Assembly: GCA_019915015.1 (NCBI GenBank)
Contig: JAHBBC010000034.1
Span: 304,154-368,153, forward strand
Origin: Auriscalpium vulgare
Taxonomy: Eukaryota > Basidiomycota > Agaricomycetes > Russulales > Auriscalpiaceae
Direction: 5' to 3'
DNA length: 64,000 nucleotides
Shown: one piece after another, positions 8,209 through 19,026 of the stretch
Numbering within the stretch: position 1 is the stretch's first letter
Layout: each line of letters opens with the position of its first letter
Notes under the pieces: generated by a model
Seen by the model: the letters and a program-made list of their open reading frames with translations, nothing else
What the model was told of the DNA's origin: nothing
The model's database searches: none
Program-made: the position numbers and the translations under genes

Positions 8209-11167
8209 ATGGATGAGTCCATCACAATCTACAACGACGATGAAATACCTATGTTCCGTCCCGAATTATGGATCTCGCAAGGCAAAAGCTATCCCCAGAA
8301 CCCACCGCCGGAGCTGCTGGCCTACATCGAGCAGCTCCTCAGGATTCCCAACGCTCCCGAGACTTCTTTGCTCCCCAGCGGCACCGAGGATGTTCATTCC
8401 TTCGTATCTACACCACTCCCTCGTCGCGATCAGCAGCTCATACACCCCTCAACCAAAGCTGTTTTAGCCATGACGTGGCAGTCTTCCCCATAACCACACT
8501 TACAAAATCACGAAGCCTTCCTACGGATGCCTTCGTGGACAAGCTTGCTGCACTCGCACCGCAGGCCATCCTGGATGGCGCACAATCAATCATGGACCCA
8601 CGATATGCAAGTGGTGCATCCCCGCTGTGGATGATCACTTACTGGCAACGGATGCGTACGGTCCTCCTGGCACAGGAGACGTGGACGGCGAGCGTGCGGT
8701 GGCTGCTACAAGTCGCTGACGGTTCTATGGAAAGCGAACGCACTGTTGCTCTTATCCACTCGCTTCCCTGGCGCCAGCAACTCATGATACCCGGTGCCGC
8801 CACATTTACGACAACATCAGCCCTTGCTCCGCTGTTATCAGACGGCCTTCTCACCGACACCATCGTTGACATGATGCTCATGTGGTTGAGAAGCCGCGTT
8901 CGGAGCACGCCAGGAATTGCCAACAACTTCGAGATCGCCGGACACGAGTTCTGGAATGCAATTTCAAAGATCACAGTAATAGAAGACCTGTTCCCCGACT
9001 CACCTCGTTACCTCAAGAGAATTGAAGACGATCTGCGCACCCATAGGAAGGTACTCCTCTTCCCTGTTTTCCTCGCCAAATACAAGCATTTTGTTGTCGT
9101 GAAGATCGACGGTCAAGCGGAAACAATATCCTATGGTGAGTACGTTACTATGTCGCCAATGGGAATGCAATCTTACCATTCCTGTGAAACAAGGCGACGG
9201 CCTTTACCATCAGGGACTGCGCCTGCCTAAAGACATCGAGAAGAAATTGCTCTGGTGGACGCGTGTCAAATTCGGCATTGAGTACAAGTGGGAGGGACAG
9301 TCGCTTACGACAGCGAGACAGACAGATCACGTATCGTGTGGCGTGATCGCCGTGAATGCGGTCGCACACGAAACACTGGGCTGGCAGCTTTGGGATGATT
9401 CAAGGCGCCACGTCGAACGGTTGGCGTGGTTCGAGAGGCTCGCTGCCGACCATATTCAATCGGTACGCTATATTTTGCTCATTAGCGACATGAGGACGAC
9501 GATACTCAGGTGCTCTGCGCAGGTATCAAGTCATCAGCGACGGTCTGATGCTGTGACAGGCGGCGCCGGACGCGATGAGCCTGTTGCGCATCATATCCCT
9601 CGCGGGATGGCCCACCTTCTAAATCCTCAAGCTTCCGAACCCGGCGAGTCGACCAGAGATGCTGAATGTCTACTTGAAGGATTCAGTCCAGAGGTGGAAG
9701 AAAAGCAGATGGGGCGACGCGGAGACATGGACGAAGGCAGCAAATACGATCCGTCAATTCCACCTCTGTCAATGCCACCTTCTCCTACATCATCATATTC
9801 AGTACTTGCATCTGCTAGTGGCTATGACAGCGACTGCGACGACATACCTATGCCCGATACCACCGATACCAGCTGCGCATACGGCCGGTCGTTGCTCTCT
9901 CCATCCACTGTCGACGATGATCTCCCACCAGTTCCGCGTGGTGGAATGCTGGACCAGGATGGGCCTGGCAGTATCACAGAATGGAGAAGCCATTTGGAAA
10001 ATGGGACTTCTGATGCTGCGTCAATGTCGTCAAGAAGGGTGTCGTCGGTGGGAAGTGAGGCGGAGGATTGCGCATCCGATGGAAGTCGACTGTCAAGGGC
10101 ATCTAAGAAGATCATCAGTTCCATTGGGACGACACTGAAGGCTGCGCGGGGCTTACTGAAAAGGCGGAGGAAAGGGAGCTCGAGCGCAGACGACAAGACG
10201 GCTGCGAGCGCGAGTGAAGCAACAAGCGCTCAATCTGACCACGACTCAGAGGCTCAGGCGCCTATCCATCCTGCAAAACGCACACGCACTGTCCCTGGGC
10301 CCATTCATCCGTTCTTCGCGCCCAAGGGAAAGAATAAGGATGTCATTGCTACCGTGTCTGCAAGCACCGCAAGCGCTGATGTTGGGCCATCGTCTGGAGC
10401 AATCAGCACGCGCCTGGCCAATTCCTTCGTCAAACGCGGTAGGGACGACAACTCAAAGGCGTATACCAAATTCAAGGAGAAAATCCTTGCGCTTGACGAC
10501 ATGGCCGAGTTCTGTCTAGACGATGTTCGGAAGGTCCGATGCTCTCGATGCAACAAGTACATGCTTATGACTGGGGCGTATCACACCAAGGCATTCAAAC
10601 AGCACCAGAAAGTTTGCAAGGGCACAATGCGATCACATACACTGGGCCACATCTGGGCATCAACCTCATCGACGCAGGCCCCCGCTCCGAGAATGATAGA
10701 TCGTCCTTGTTTCGGACTTCGCGCAGCAAAATACGCTCGTGTGCGTCAATATTTGGAGCGCACACCATACGGCGGGGCGGCGGGCCTTCCCTCGCCGATT
10801 TGGCGTTAGAGTTGTATTCGGCACCAGATTATCGTTCGTTGGATAAGGCCAGAAAGCAAGTAGTCGACACGGAGCAAGAGCATCGGTGGCAGTGGAAGAA
10901 CTATCGGTCGCCTCCCCTTCATGTCCTTGCGACAGATTGTCTTCGCACTGTAAGGGTGCCGGAAGAGTCAACTGAGGATGTTACTTGTGTCAACTGCCTC
11001 GCTCTGCTGCATGTCCACGTATTCCAGAATGCGACTCGCAAGCCAGTCCCCGAGCCTAAGAATCGCCGCTTCACCCCAATCATGCTCAGAAAGACGACAT
11101 ACAGGCCCTCCATCGATATGCTCTTACTCATCCCGACCTTGCACCTCTTCTGGAGGCATACGAAGAT
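8209..11167 (+). CDS. transposon protein, Ulp1-protease and Cys/His-cluster half
   Basis: The first in-frame ATG is 8209 (MDESITIYNDDEIP). The frame changes once near 8440-8500 by an unresolved small intron or frameshift. An intron at 9136..9193 joins ISYG to DGLYHQG. The C48 (Ulp1/SENP-like) protease region has the catalytic His in KYKHFVVVKID and the catalytic Cys in DHVSCGVIAVNA. A long acidic/Ser-rich linker follows, then a nuclear-signal-like KRRRKGS stretch. The Cys/His cluster VRCSRCNKYM...H...FKQHQKVCKG comes next. After about 10771 the frame jumps from LERTPYGG to GGGPSLADLALELY, and again near 11073, where FTP passes to a HPDLAPLLEAYED frame. Both jumps sit in G or C runs. The segment probably belongs to one large gene with the downstream transposase half. 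Confidence 0.7.
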
Positions 11168-11227
11168 GTCAGTAGCTTCAAGTTCATAGTATCCCCACGT
11201 TACAGCTTCTGATCATTGTCTGCACAG

Positions 11228-14200
11228 AACCCTCATAGTGCATGCCTAGTCTTCGCAAGAGGCGTTATCGAGGGCAAGCATGGCAATTCCTTGTTTGTCG
11301 CCTTGATGAACGATCTCGTCAAGAAGAAAGATTTAGAAGAACGAGGTGTCCCTTTGAACGGCATGCGATATTCAGCCATGACATTGGAGTGGGCGCAAAT
11401 TATCCACGTCTTAAGCCCGCGAGCATATGAATCCATGATGAATGTGCTACCCGTACCCGCAGAACGGACACTCCAGTCAGTGTTTACAAGATTGCATTGA
11501 TACAATTGACTGATAAATGACCCGAAGGAAACGTCGTGCGCACGAAGTGCAGTTTCCCATCGGCATCACAGAGGCAACATTTGAATTTATCTACGAACGG
11601 CTGAAATCATTGGACTACCTTGTGGGTCCCGTTGGCCTCGCATGTGATGATACGAAGCTGCTAGAGTCTTTGAGGCCTCACTGGGACCCAATACGAAAGT
11701 GCTACGTGCTTCTAGGGAGTCCTGGCGATCCCGTCGTCGTGAGCGACATCAACACACTCGATGCCCTCATCCGCACCAGGAAGATCGAGAAGGCTAAGAA
11801 GGTATGAGTTCTACGAATACTTCGGAGGCATGCAGCTCACCGACACATGCCAGATACGCGTATGGACCCTCCAGATCCCTCTTCCCGGCGTTCCGACTAT
11901 CGTCGTTGCGGCGCTCCCTATCTCAGAGTCAAACTCGGCGGAGCAACTGTTCGTCCACCTGGAATTAATATTGAATGGCCTTCTCTCCCGCAAGATCAAC
12001 GTTGTATCCTACGCCGCAGACGGCACGGCTGTCGAGCGCTCCCTTCAACGTCTCCTGGTCGCTCACGCCGTTGCGTACATTGACTACACCCTCAGGCACC
12101 CTATTCGCTCACATCGTGACATCAACCTCCACATTCCTCTCATCGGCGCAGGGCGACAGCCTGTCGCACTCATTCAAGATTCGAACCATGGGCGCAAGAC
12201 GTACCGGAACAACGCATTCTCAGGTGCCCGGATACTTACTTTGGGCAGCTATACGACGTCGTACAGCCACTTCCGCCTTGCAGCAATTGAAGCAACAGGG
12301 ACATTGTTTCGGAGGGATGTCGAGAAACTTGATCGACAAGACGACAATGCTGCGACCCGTCTCTTCTCCGGTCATACGCTAGCATGGTTCACCAACGAGC
12401 ATCGTGAAATGGTCGGCTCGATTATCTACCTCTTTGTGTTTGGAGAGCTCGTGGATGCATACCAGAATCGATCGATCCCAATTATCGAACGTGTTCGCAT
12501 GGTGCTGCGTGCGCACTTCTTCATGGAAATGTGGACCGACTTCATGGACATCGCGGGCTACCGAAAAGCTCAACACTTCATATCTCCCGAGGCACGCGAC
12601 ATCACAAACTTCCTAGTCGTTGGTTTCCTTCAGTTGGTGATCATCTATCGGGACCACCTCGACGGCAGATACCCATTGCTGCCCTGGCTTCTATCAACCG
12701 AAGTCTGTGAGCATGTCTTCGGCATTTGTCGACAGCTTGTGAAGGACTTCACCTTGCAAGACTTCTATCATATGATTCCGAAGCTCTCAGTCCGCTTGCG
12801 CGAGCATCTCTTCCTTGCAAAGACATCTGAGGGCAAGGAAAGAGCGAATGGATACAATCATACCTATACCGACAATCGACATCTCGACCTCCATGCCCTC
12901 TCCACATTCCCTTCTGATCACGACATTGAGCAAGCAACACAACAGGCCCATTCGGAGGCAGCGAATCTGTGGGACGCTCTCGTACTAGACCCGGATTTTC
13001 TGGACAAATTGCAGAATCAAGCTCACCGTGTTCGCGCATTCCCATCGTTGTCGAGTTGGTATTCGCAGGAGGCTTGGGATGCAATCTATGGCCAGTCCGA
13101 TTCCGAAGACGAGGGTCCTGAGATGGACGAAGACGAGCCCGAGATGCTCCAGATTGAAAATGGGTTGAAGAAGGCAGAGAATGCAGACGGAGTTGGTGCG
13201 GTCTTCGACCAGCAGTTGAACGATTTGACTTGCGCAGCAGCTGCCTTATGCGTCCAGAGCACTGTCGACATGTTCGTGTTTTGTCCTCCTCTCACCGCCG
13301 ATAGATCTTACAGAGTCTAACCCTCACATTACTAGACTGCAATTGCCTGAAGACACAGCGGATGCAACACGCAAAGACGCTGCACATATAGGGAAGATCC
13401 TCGCCCAGTCGCTCCCTGCTGTGTCCGACCCCGACGAGCGCAGGACCTTCCAGGACACAGTGATCTCTGCTGAATTCGATCTCGAACAGCTCGCAGTCAT
13501 CCGCCGGTCGCATCATACCAGACAGGCTGAGAAAGGTGTCCGAACAAAGGCCTTCAAGTCCTCGGAAGATCTACCACCTTCCTCTGATAACGGTCCACCC
13601 GCCCAGTCAACGCTCTCCGAGAAAAAACGCCTTCTGCAGTTGGTCAAGGATGTTCTCAAGCGTCAAGAAGAGCGCGGTGTTACAGAGCGCGGTGTTACCA
13701 CGGGCGCGGGTCGGTCGATGCGCTGGCGGCAGCCAGCTGCGGGCGGTCGAGACGGAGCAATCAACGGCGAAGAAGCTGTTGCTCCTGCACCAGGGACGGC
13801 TGCAAACGCGGCTGAGGTCGCTGCAAATGCATCGTATCAGGTGCGTCTGCTAGTGTTGTATGAGTGCACATACATGGTATTGACGTCCGCCAGGCTGAAC
13901 GGAGGCGAGCAGCGATCTTCGCAAAGCATCACGTCCCCAAGGTCGCACACTCGGCCAATGTCACGCCGCTCAAACACCTCTACGCTGCTCACACTGGCAT
14001 GCCGCCTTCTTATGGCTTGGTTCTTGTTGATGAGGCAATCTGCCTTGCAGAAGGTGCGTCGTAATCTTCAACATGACTCGGCATGCGCTGATGGCTGGTT
14101 AGTCCTGACCATGTACGAGAAGTCGGCCGGTAAGAACGGCAAACATGGTTGGGCTTCGGACACGTCTCGCATCACCGCTCTTTCTTACATCGCTGTGAGA

Positions 14201-14470
14201 CTGTTCAAGCCGGTCCGACACAACCAATTCTCCCTCGCCGATCCTAGCAAGATCCCTCGGTTCGCCTTCCTGAAACCGTCCTACTTCCTGTATGCCCTCG
14301 ACCATCCCCTCCAAACCTCGGGCTCAACACTAGCTTTGGTAAAATCTGATGGCGCGTGCTATGTCGCCCTCAAGCAGAACGTCGCGAATATCGCTCGTGC
14401 TATCAAGGAGCTTAGTGGGAGGGTCAAGGCGGGTCTTGAACAGGCGGGTGACGATGAACCAGATGAATAG
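11228..14470 (+). CDS. transposon protein, P-like DDE transposase half
   Basis: An intron at 11168..11227 links LLEAYED to NPHSACLVFARG. Another at 11802..11853 links KKAKK to IRVWTLQIPLPG. Further introns lie near 11480-11527, before 13330 and near 13840-13894. Conserved features in order: GPVGLACDDTKLLESL (first Asp), VVSYAADGT, DSNHGRKTYRNN (second Asp with the P-element/THAP9-like DxxHxxKxxRN signature), DRQDDNAATRLFS, and STEVCEHVFGICR (third acid, ExxFG). A KxFTLxDF segment and a basic C-terminal part follow, ending DDEPDE at 14470. The protein would bind the 32-bp ends and integrate with 8-bp staggering. Similar long hypothetical proteins are frequent in Agaricomycetes. Assignment to the P superfamily rests on motif reading and is inference. 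Confidence 0.75.
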
Positions 14471-14677
14471 GTCAGTTTGACAGGCCTCTGCGCATCCGTA
14501 GTACATCCCCTCCTGCCTGCACGCAAAGCGGAGCTTTTTACAATAAACTACGATTTTTTTGAAGCTATGATCCTATCCGTGGTAGCTACGGACCCCAAAC
14601 GGAGGTCTGAGGGGCGAATGGTAGCTGGAAGGGGTCGCGAGCCGCAAAAAAAAATGGTAGTTGACCCCGTTTGGCGG

Positions 14678-14709
14678 ATCATACCCCTGGCATGAGTTAC
14701 GGGGGTCCT
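14678..14709 (-). repeat. right terminal inverted repeat (32 bp)
   Basis: The reverse complement begins AGGACCCCCGTAACTCATG. It is followed at 14710..14717 by the exact TSD copy ACTCGAGG. Confidence 0.92.
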
Positions 14710-14717
14710 ACTCGAGG

Positions 14718-16907
14718 CTACTGCTTGGTAGTACCACCCGTTCGCGGTCACCAATGTGGGCTGTTCGCTTAGTATTGGAAGATAAAATGTGCCTGCATAT
14801 TACCTGGGCGCCGGGTCTCGCGAAAGACCCATCCACTCCTTTTCGGTCGGGACCAGTCTGGACTCGGTGTGTAGCACACTTATGCAACTATTGACGTGCC
14901 TTCTCAGCAGGTCGCCGCACCGCGCAGCCGCGATTGCACAATATGCCCTTCCCCGACTTCCCATGAAGTGTGGAAGGAGGGCTTTCAGCGCTGAAAATGT
15001 ACCATACGTCCCTATAGGCGATTCGCGCCGTGGGTCATTAGTTTTAGTGGCTGATTGGTGCATCAGCGAAATAGGGAGCAGACGTCAAGCCCTTACAAGG
15101 GTTTACAAGGCTCACAAAGGTCGCAAGGCGAATCGGACTCCGCACGGGCATGTGCGAAGACCATGATCTCACAATCCCTTGGCAAGGCTGACCAGCGAGC
15201 TCGAGTTTGCCAGCGAGGCACTGACTGACGGGTTCGGGGCAAGTGCCGCACAGGAGTATATTTAGACCATGAGTTCACAATGCCGTGGCAAGGACGACCA
15301 GCCAGTTCGATGATGCACTGCCTGATGGGCCACTGTCGCCGACGCGTCAAAATTATGCGCCGGCGGGCAGCTCCTCATTTGTTGGCGATGGACTGTTCAT
15401 ATAACAACGGCGAAGACAATTTTATTTCTGCTACTGTAGATACTACAAATGCCCGGATGCTCGCCCCTGGACAGTCCGAACGGCCACACCGAACCCGCAA
15501 AGTCTTGCACCCAGACGAAGATGCACACGCCGCAGAAGCACGCGACGTGCTCGCGGGTAGACTGCCGACGTGGACGGTGGCGGCGATCCGCAGTGCGATA
15601 GCGTAGCAGGGGAGACTTCATGCGCGCCTGGAAGCTGTAGTATGCGTGGAGGGTACGGGAAAGGTGCCAGAGCCAAAGCAGGTCACGCCGAAAATAGGCG
15701 CATTCCAACCCTGCAAATTGTCGAGGCGCTGTTAGCGTGTCATCGCTTTCATCTCCGAGCACGCTGTTTGTCCGCACGTACCTTACATTAGAAGAGATGC
15801 TCGATCCTACCTTGGCCCTATTAACGCGCAGCCCGAGGTTGTCGAGATCTGAGCTGAGCTGCGAGCGACTGACCATACGATAGGACAACAGAGGCACCTG
15901 AGAAGTCACAAGCCCGATGAATTGATCGCAGTACCTGATGATGAGGTACCGACCCAGTGGGAGAACTCGAGAGTGTTGGCGATGATGTGCGACAGTACTT
16001 GTGCGACGGGGGAATGGAGAGTGCGTGGGAACTATGTAAAATCGGGTACTCACACACAACAACACACTTCGCTGCTCAAACTCTTCTCCAGATCTGGGAA
16101 TGCTAACTTACGACGCTAGGGACAGGATCATCAACTTTTAAGACGATGGTGGATGCCTGAGAGGAAGATGGGAACGAGAGGCGCGGCTTTGCGGGTCGCC
16201 GCCCTTATGTAGTACGTCTTCGCCTCCATTCTACGAATTTATTTTCCTTCATCTAACTCGGGCTGCTCAAATCACCGGGCCTTCGAATGTGCTTTTATGG
16301 TCCTTGAAGTGCCCACGTGGGTCTGTGATAGGTCCTTTCTAGTTTCCGACTCCATTCTGCTCGCAGGCTTCGTCGGGGCGACAATAACACCGCGCTCGCG
16401 CGTCGCTCAAGTCCGTCTTGCCCTCATGACGCAAATCCACAACAACAGGGATGTTTATGGATCATAAGAGCTGATCCCCAGAGTTGTGGGGGATGCTTAT
16501 TGTCAGGGAGCGGCCAGGCTGCTTACAGCTACTACCGTTAACCTTCTGCGCAAGAGTGGCGGCGGCCGTATTGTAGTGCTGTAGACATCGATAAGCAATA
16601 TATTATACCGGTACGGCCTTTGTGCGTCAATACATGGATGTGTCTCCCTTCGCAGCTGCGCACACGGGCTGCCGACCACTTGCCAACTATTGACAAATCC
16701 GCGTTGAGCATTTACATGCCTTGATAAAGGTGACACAGGCATGATGGAATTCCGTAGCGATGATATGGCTAGCGCAAAGCAGGAGAAGGACGTCGGTGGT
16801 ACTGCAAAGCCTTGTACTGCCTTCGTAAACCTATGCATATCGGCGCCAGCACTGTCACGTGCGGTAGAGGCCGCAAGGATATAGCGGATGAACACTGTTT
16901 TGCTGAT
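14718..16907. other. intergenic 2.2 kb with a short direct repeat
   Basis: No gene could be supported. Segments 15159..15206 and 15265..15312 are diverged direct copies, each containing gaccatga(t/g)(c/t)tcacaat followed by ggcaagg. A 222-codon minus-strand frame (15397..16065) lacks any recognisable domain. A T-rich stretch and short frames occupy the rest. Confidence 0.5.
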
Positions 16908-18902
16908 GTGGCTGATCTATCAGAAGGCCTACTTTAGATAGTACTGGTTGATCGGCCACGCTCCAACTTCACTGTGCTTCATGAGACTGGACAGAAGCTT
17001 AAAGGGAAAAGTGAAGGTGAAGGCAGTCCTGAGCGCTACTTGCCAGCAACCATGCGCGCACGCGGTTTGTGGATCAATAATCATTGTCACAGCGGGCTCT
17101 AGAGTCGTTATAGCTAGATGACGATCGGTATTAATTCTATCTCTAAAGCTTTTGGCCCTGAGAATGTGATAGAGAGTGCGACTTACAAGTACACGCCCCA
17201 ATCTAGACTCTCATCCAAACACTCAAGGGAAAGTCTGTCCGACCAGTTTCTCAGCGAGAGCCCAAAGTCTCGCAGCACTATCCTACAAGTAGCATCAGAT
17301 AAAGCGCGCCATGGCCATTACTGACGAGAACTCACAGGGTCGACAGCGTGCGGAGACGCAAGGTCATTGCGGACGTGACAGTCGACGAGATACGCGCCGG
17401 ATTGACCTGAGCAGAAATGATAAACGACGAACGGAGAGCAACTCTGTGTACGGCACCGCACCTTTGATAGCGGGGTCGAACGCGGCAACAACGTGGCTAC
17501 ACGGCGGAGTGTCAGAGTAGTCGGGTCACCAGTGTCATACCGCATCGCATCGCTCACGTCGCTGTACCCGCAGAGATACTTTTGGCCTCTTCAAAGCCTG
17601 GTTTTTGATTCCAGTTTTCATCGATTGCGCCTGTGTCATTCATCAATAGCTGGATGAAGAAGCATGTACCAGCAACTTACCCAGTGCGATTAGCTCCTCT
17701 TTGAGACTCTGCGCTCCAGTCGTCCAAATCACTGAGAGTCGAATGATTGTCAGCGGTTTGCAACTCGACGAGAGGAGTCTCACCTCCCGGATGAAGAGAG
17801 AAAGACAAGATGCCGTCTTTCGCATACCGCTTGGCGAGCTCGACAGTGAAGAGAATGTTAGCCGTCTTGCTTTGGCCTAAGGCAGCGAATTGAGTGTAAG
17901 ATCCATCAGCGAAGTTGTAGTCTTCAAATCGAACAGGACTGAAAGCGTGCGCCGTGCTGGAGACATTAATGATACGAGGAGAGAAGTCGGCAGAGGCCGC
18001 CGCCTTGATTCGACCGAGGATCAAGTTGGTGAAGAGGTAATGAGCTAGGAAATTGCCGTGGAATTGATATTCAACGTTCTCGCTCAGGGTCAACTCCTTG
18101 GGAAACATGACGGCCACATTGTTTATGAGCACCTAGAGTCAGATATGTCAATGACACGTCATGGCAGAGCATTCGAGTGACCGACGTGAATTGGTTCACT
18201 CCACGAATTCACCGTCGCGGCCGCGGCCTTCACCGAAGCCAGAGAGTTCATATCCAGCATCACTGTGCGCAAATTAGCGGTCGGGTTCTCCTCTTTGATG
18301 AATGCGACCGTCTGATCCAGTCTTCACACCAGTCAGGCACAGATCGTGAGCTCGAGAGCGAGGGTAGACATACTTCTGTTGGTTTCGGCCCGCTATTATC
18401 ACCAAATTGCCGTGCTTAGCCAGAACACGAGCAGCCTCGCCGCCGAGGCCACCCAGCGAGGCGCCAGTGATCAAGACTAAGTAGAGGGCAGAGTGAGCAT
18501 AAGAGCACGTCGTCTACAGATGCTGCACCCACCATTCTTGTTCTTGATCTCCGGACTCAGATATTCGGCAACTTCGTCCGCGGTAGTCTTTGCGTTCCAA
18601 GAGGCAACTGGCATGATGTTAGTCAACACCTGCGGGAGATTGAGAGATTTGGGGGTTGGTATTCCCATGCCCCTACCTTAGAGCTGTTCTTATGGGCCCC
18701 TGGACCGTGACAGTGATAGTGAATTGGATGACTGACAATACTTAGTAAGGCGGGTGTGAAATGGCGGACGTAGGAGGTAGGCACGCATAAAAGCCGATAT
18801 TTACGTACTAAGTACCAGGCTGGTTACGACTATGATCCACAGTGATCCACTCGGGAGGCGATCGAGACGCGTAACTTACAATATACGGTTGTGTAATGTG
18901 TT
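16908..18902. repeat. tandem segmental duplication, copy 1
   Basis: About 2.0 kb comprising the whole SDR gene and its flanks. It matches 19027..20997 with small indels at an offset of about 2.11 kb. The shared sequence starts at gctgatctatcagaaggc and extends past the SDR promoter to the gaggcgatcgagacgcgta region. Confidence 0.92.
17223..18614 (-). CDS. short-chain dehydrogenase, copy 1 (catalytic Tyr replaced)
   Basis: Nine exons (18533..18614, 18374..18476, 18186..18321, 17784..18132, 17681..17731, 17558..17630, 17462..17496, 17336..17406, 17223..17282) sum to exactly 320 codons with all phases consistent. The cofactor motif LITGASLGGLGGE, the NN(V)A structural motif (INNVAV) and the catalytic Ser in INVSSTAHAF are present. 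The YxxxK tyrosine is Leu: the site reads AALGQSK, with codon TTA at 17878..17880. Copy 2 has AAYGQSK there. The enzyme would therefore lack the proton donor of classical SDRs. The C-terminal GAYLVDC and LWALAEKLVG blocks are typical of retinol-dehydrogenase/WWOX-like fungal SDRs. The start at 18614 (MPVASWNAKT) was chosen because a 5'UTR intron appears to end just upstream; an upstream in-frame ATG at 18668 is the alternative. Confidence 0.85.
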
Positions 18903-19026
18903 ACCTTGCCCTGGACCTGGCAAGGTCTCTCACAACCCGTAATTGGCTCAGGCGCATTTCATGTTTCGTCAGCCTCTCTCTCGGCTTCTTCCGTATTGCG
19001 GCGCTCGATCAATTAGTTTTAGTGGT

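Larger units (their letters stand above)
7851..14709. mobile_element. P-superfamily-like DNA transposon with Ulp1 domain, 6.86 kb
   Basis: The ends are 32-bp terminal inverted repeats (7851..7882 and 14678..14709) that differ at one position and begin AGGACCCCCGTAACTCA. The perfect 8-bp duplication ACTCGAGG flanks them. Inside, plus-strand exons encode a Ulp1-like cysteine protease, a Cys/His cluster and a DDE-type transposase with D..H..K..RN and TE..EH.FG..R motifs. The combination of about 31-bp TIRs, 8-bp TSD and these motifs is characteristic of P elements. KDZ (Kyakuja-Dileera-Zisupton) elements, some of which also carry Ulp1 domains and 8-bp TSDs, are the main alternative. Two apparent frameshifts suggest that this copy is no longer autonomous, unless they are sequencing errors in G/C runs. 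Confidence 0.88.

Noticed and set aside
15397..16065. 222-codon minus-strand frame as a gene
   Set aside because: No domain, signal or consistent splice pattern; composition resembles intergenic DNA.
16503..16895. 130-codon minus-strand frame
   Set aside because: No recognisable family or flanking splice signals.
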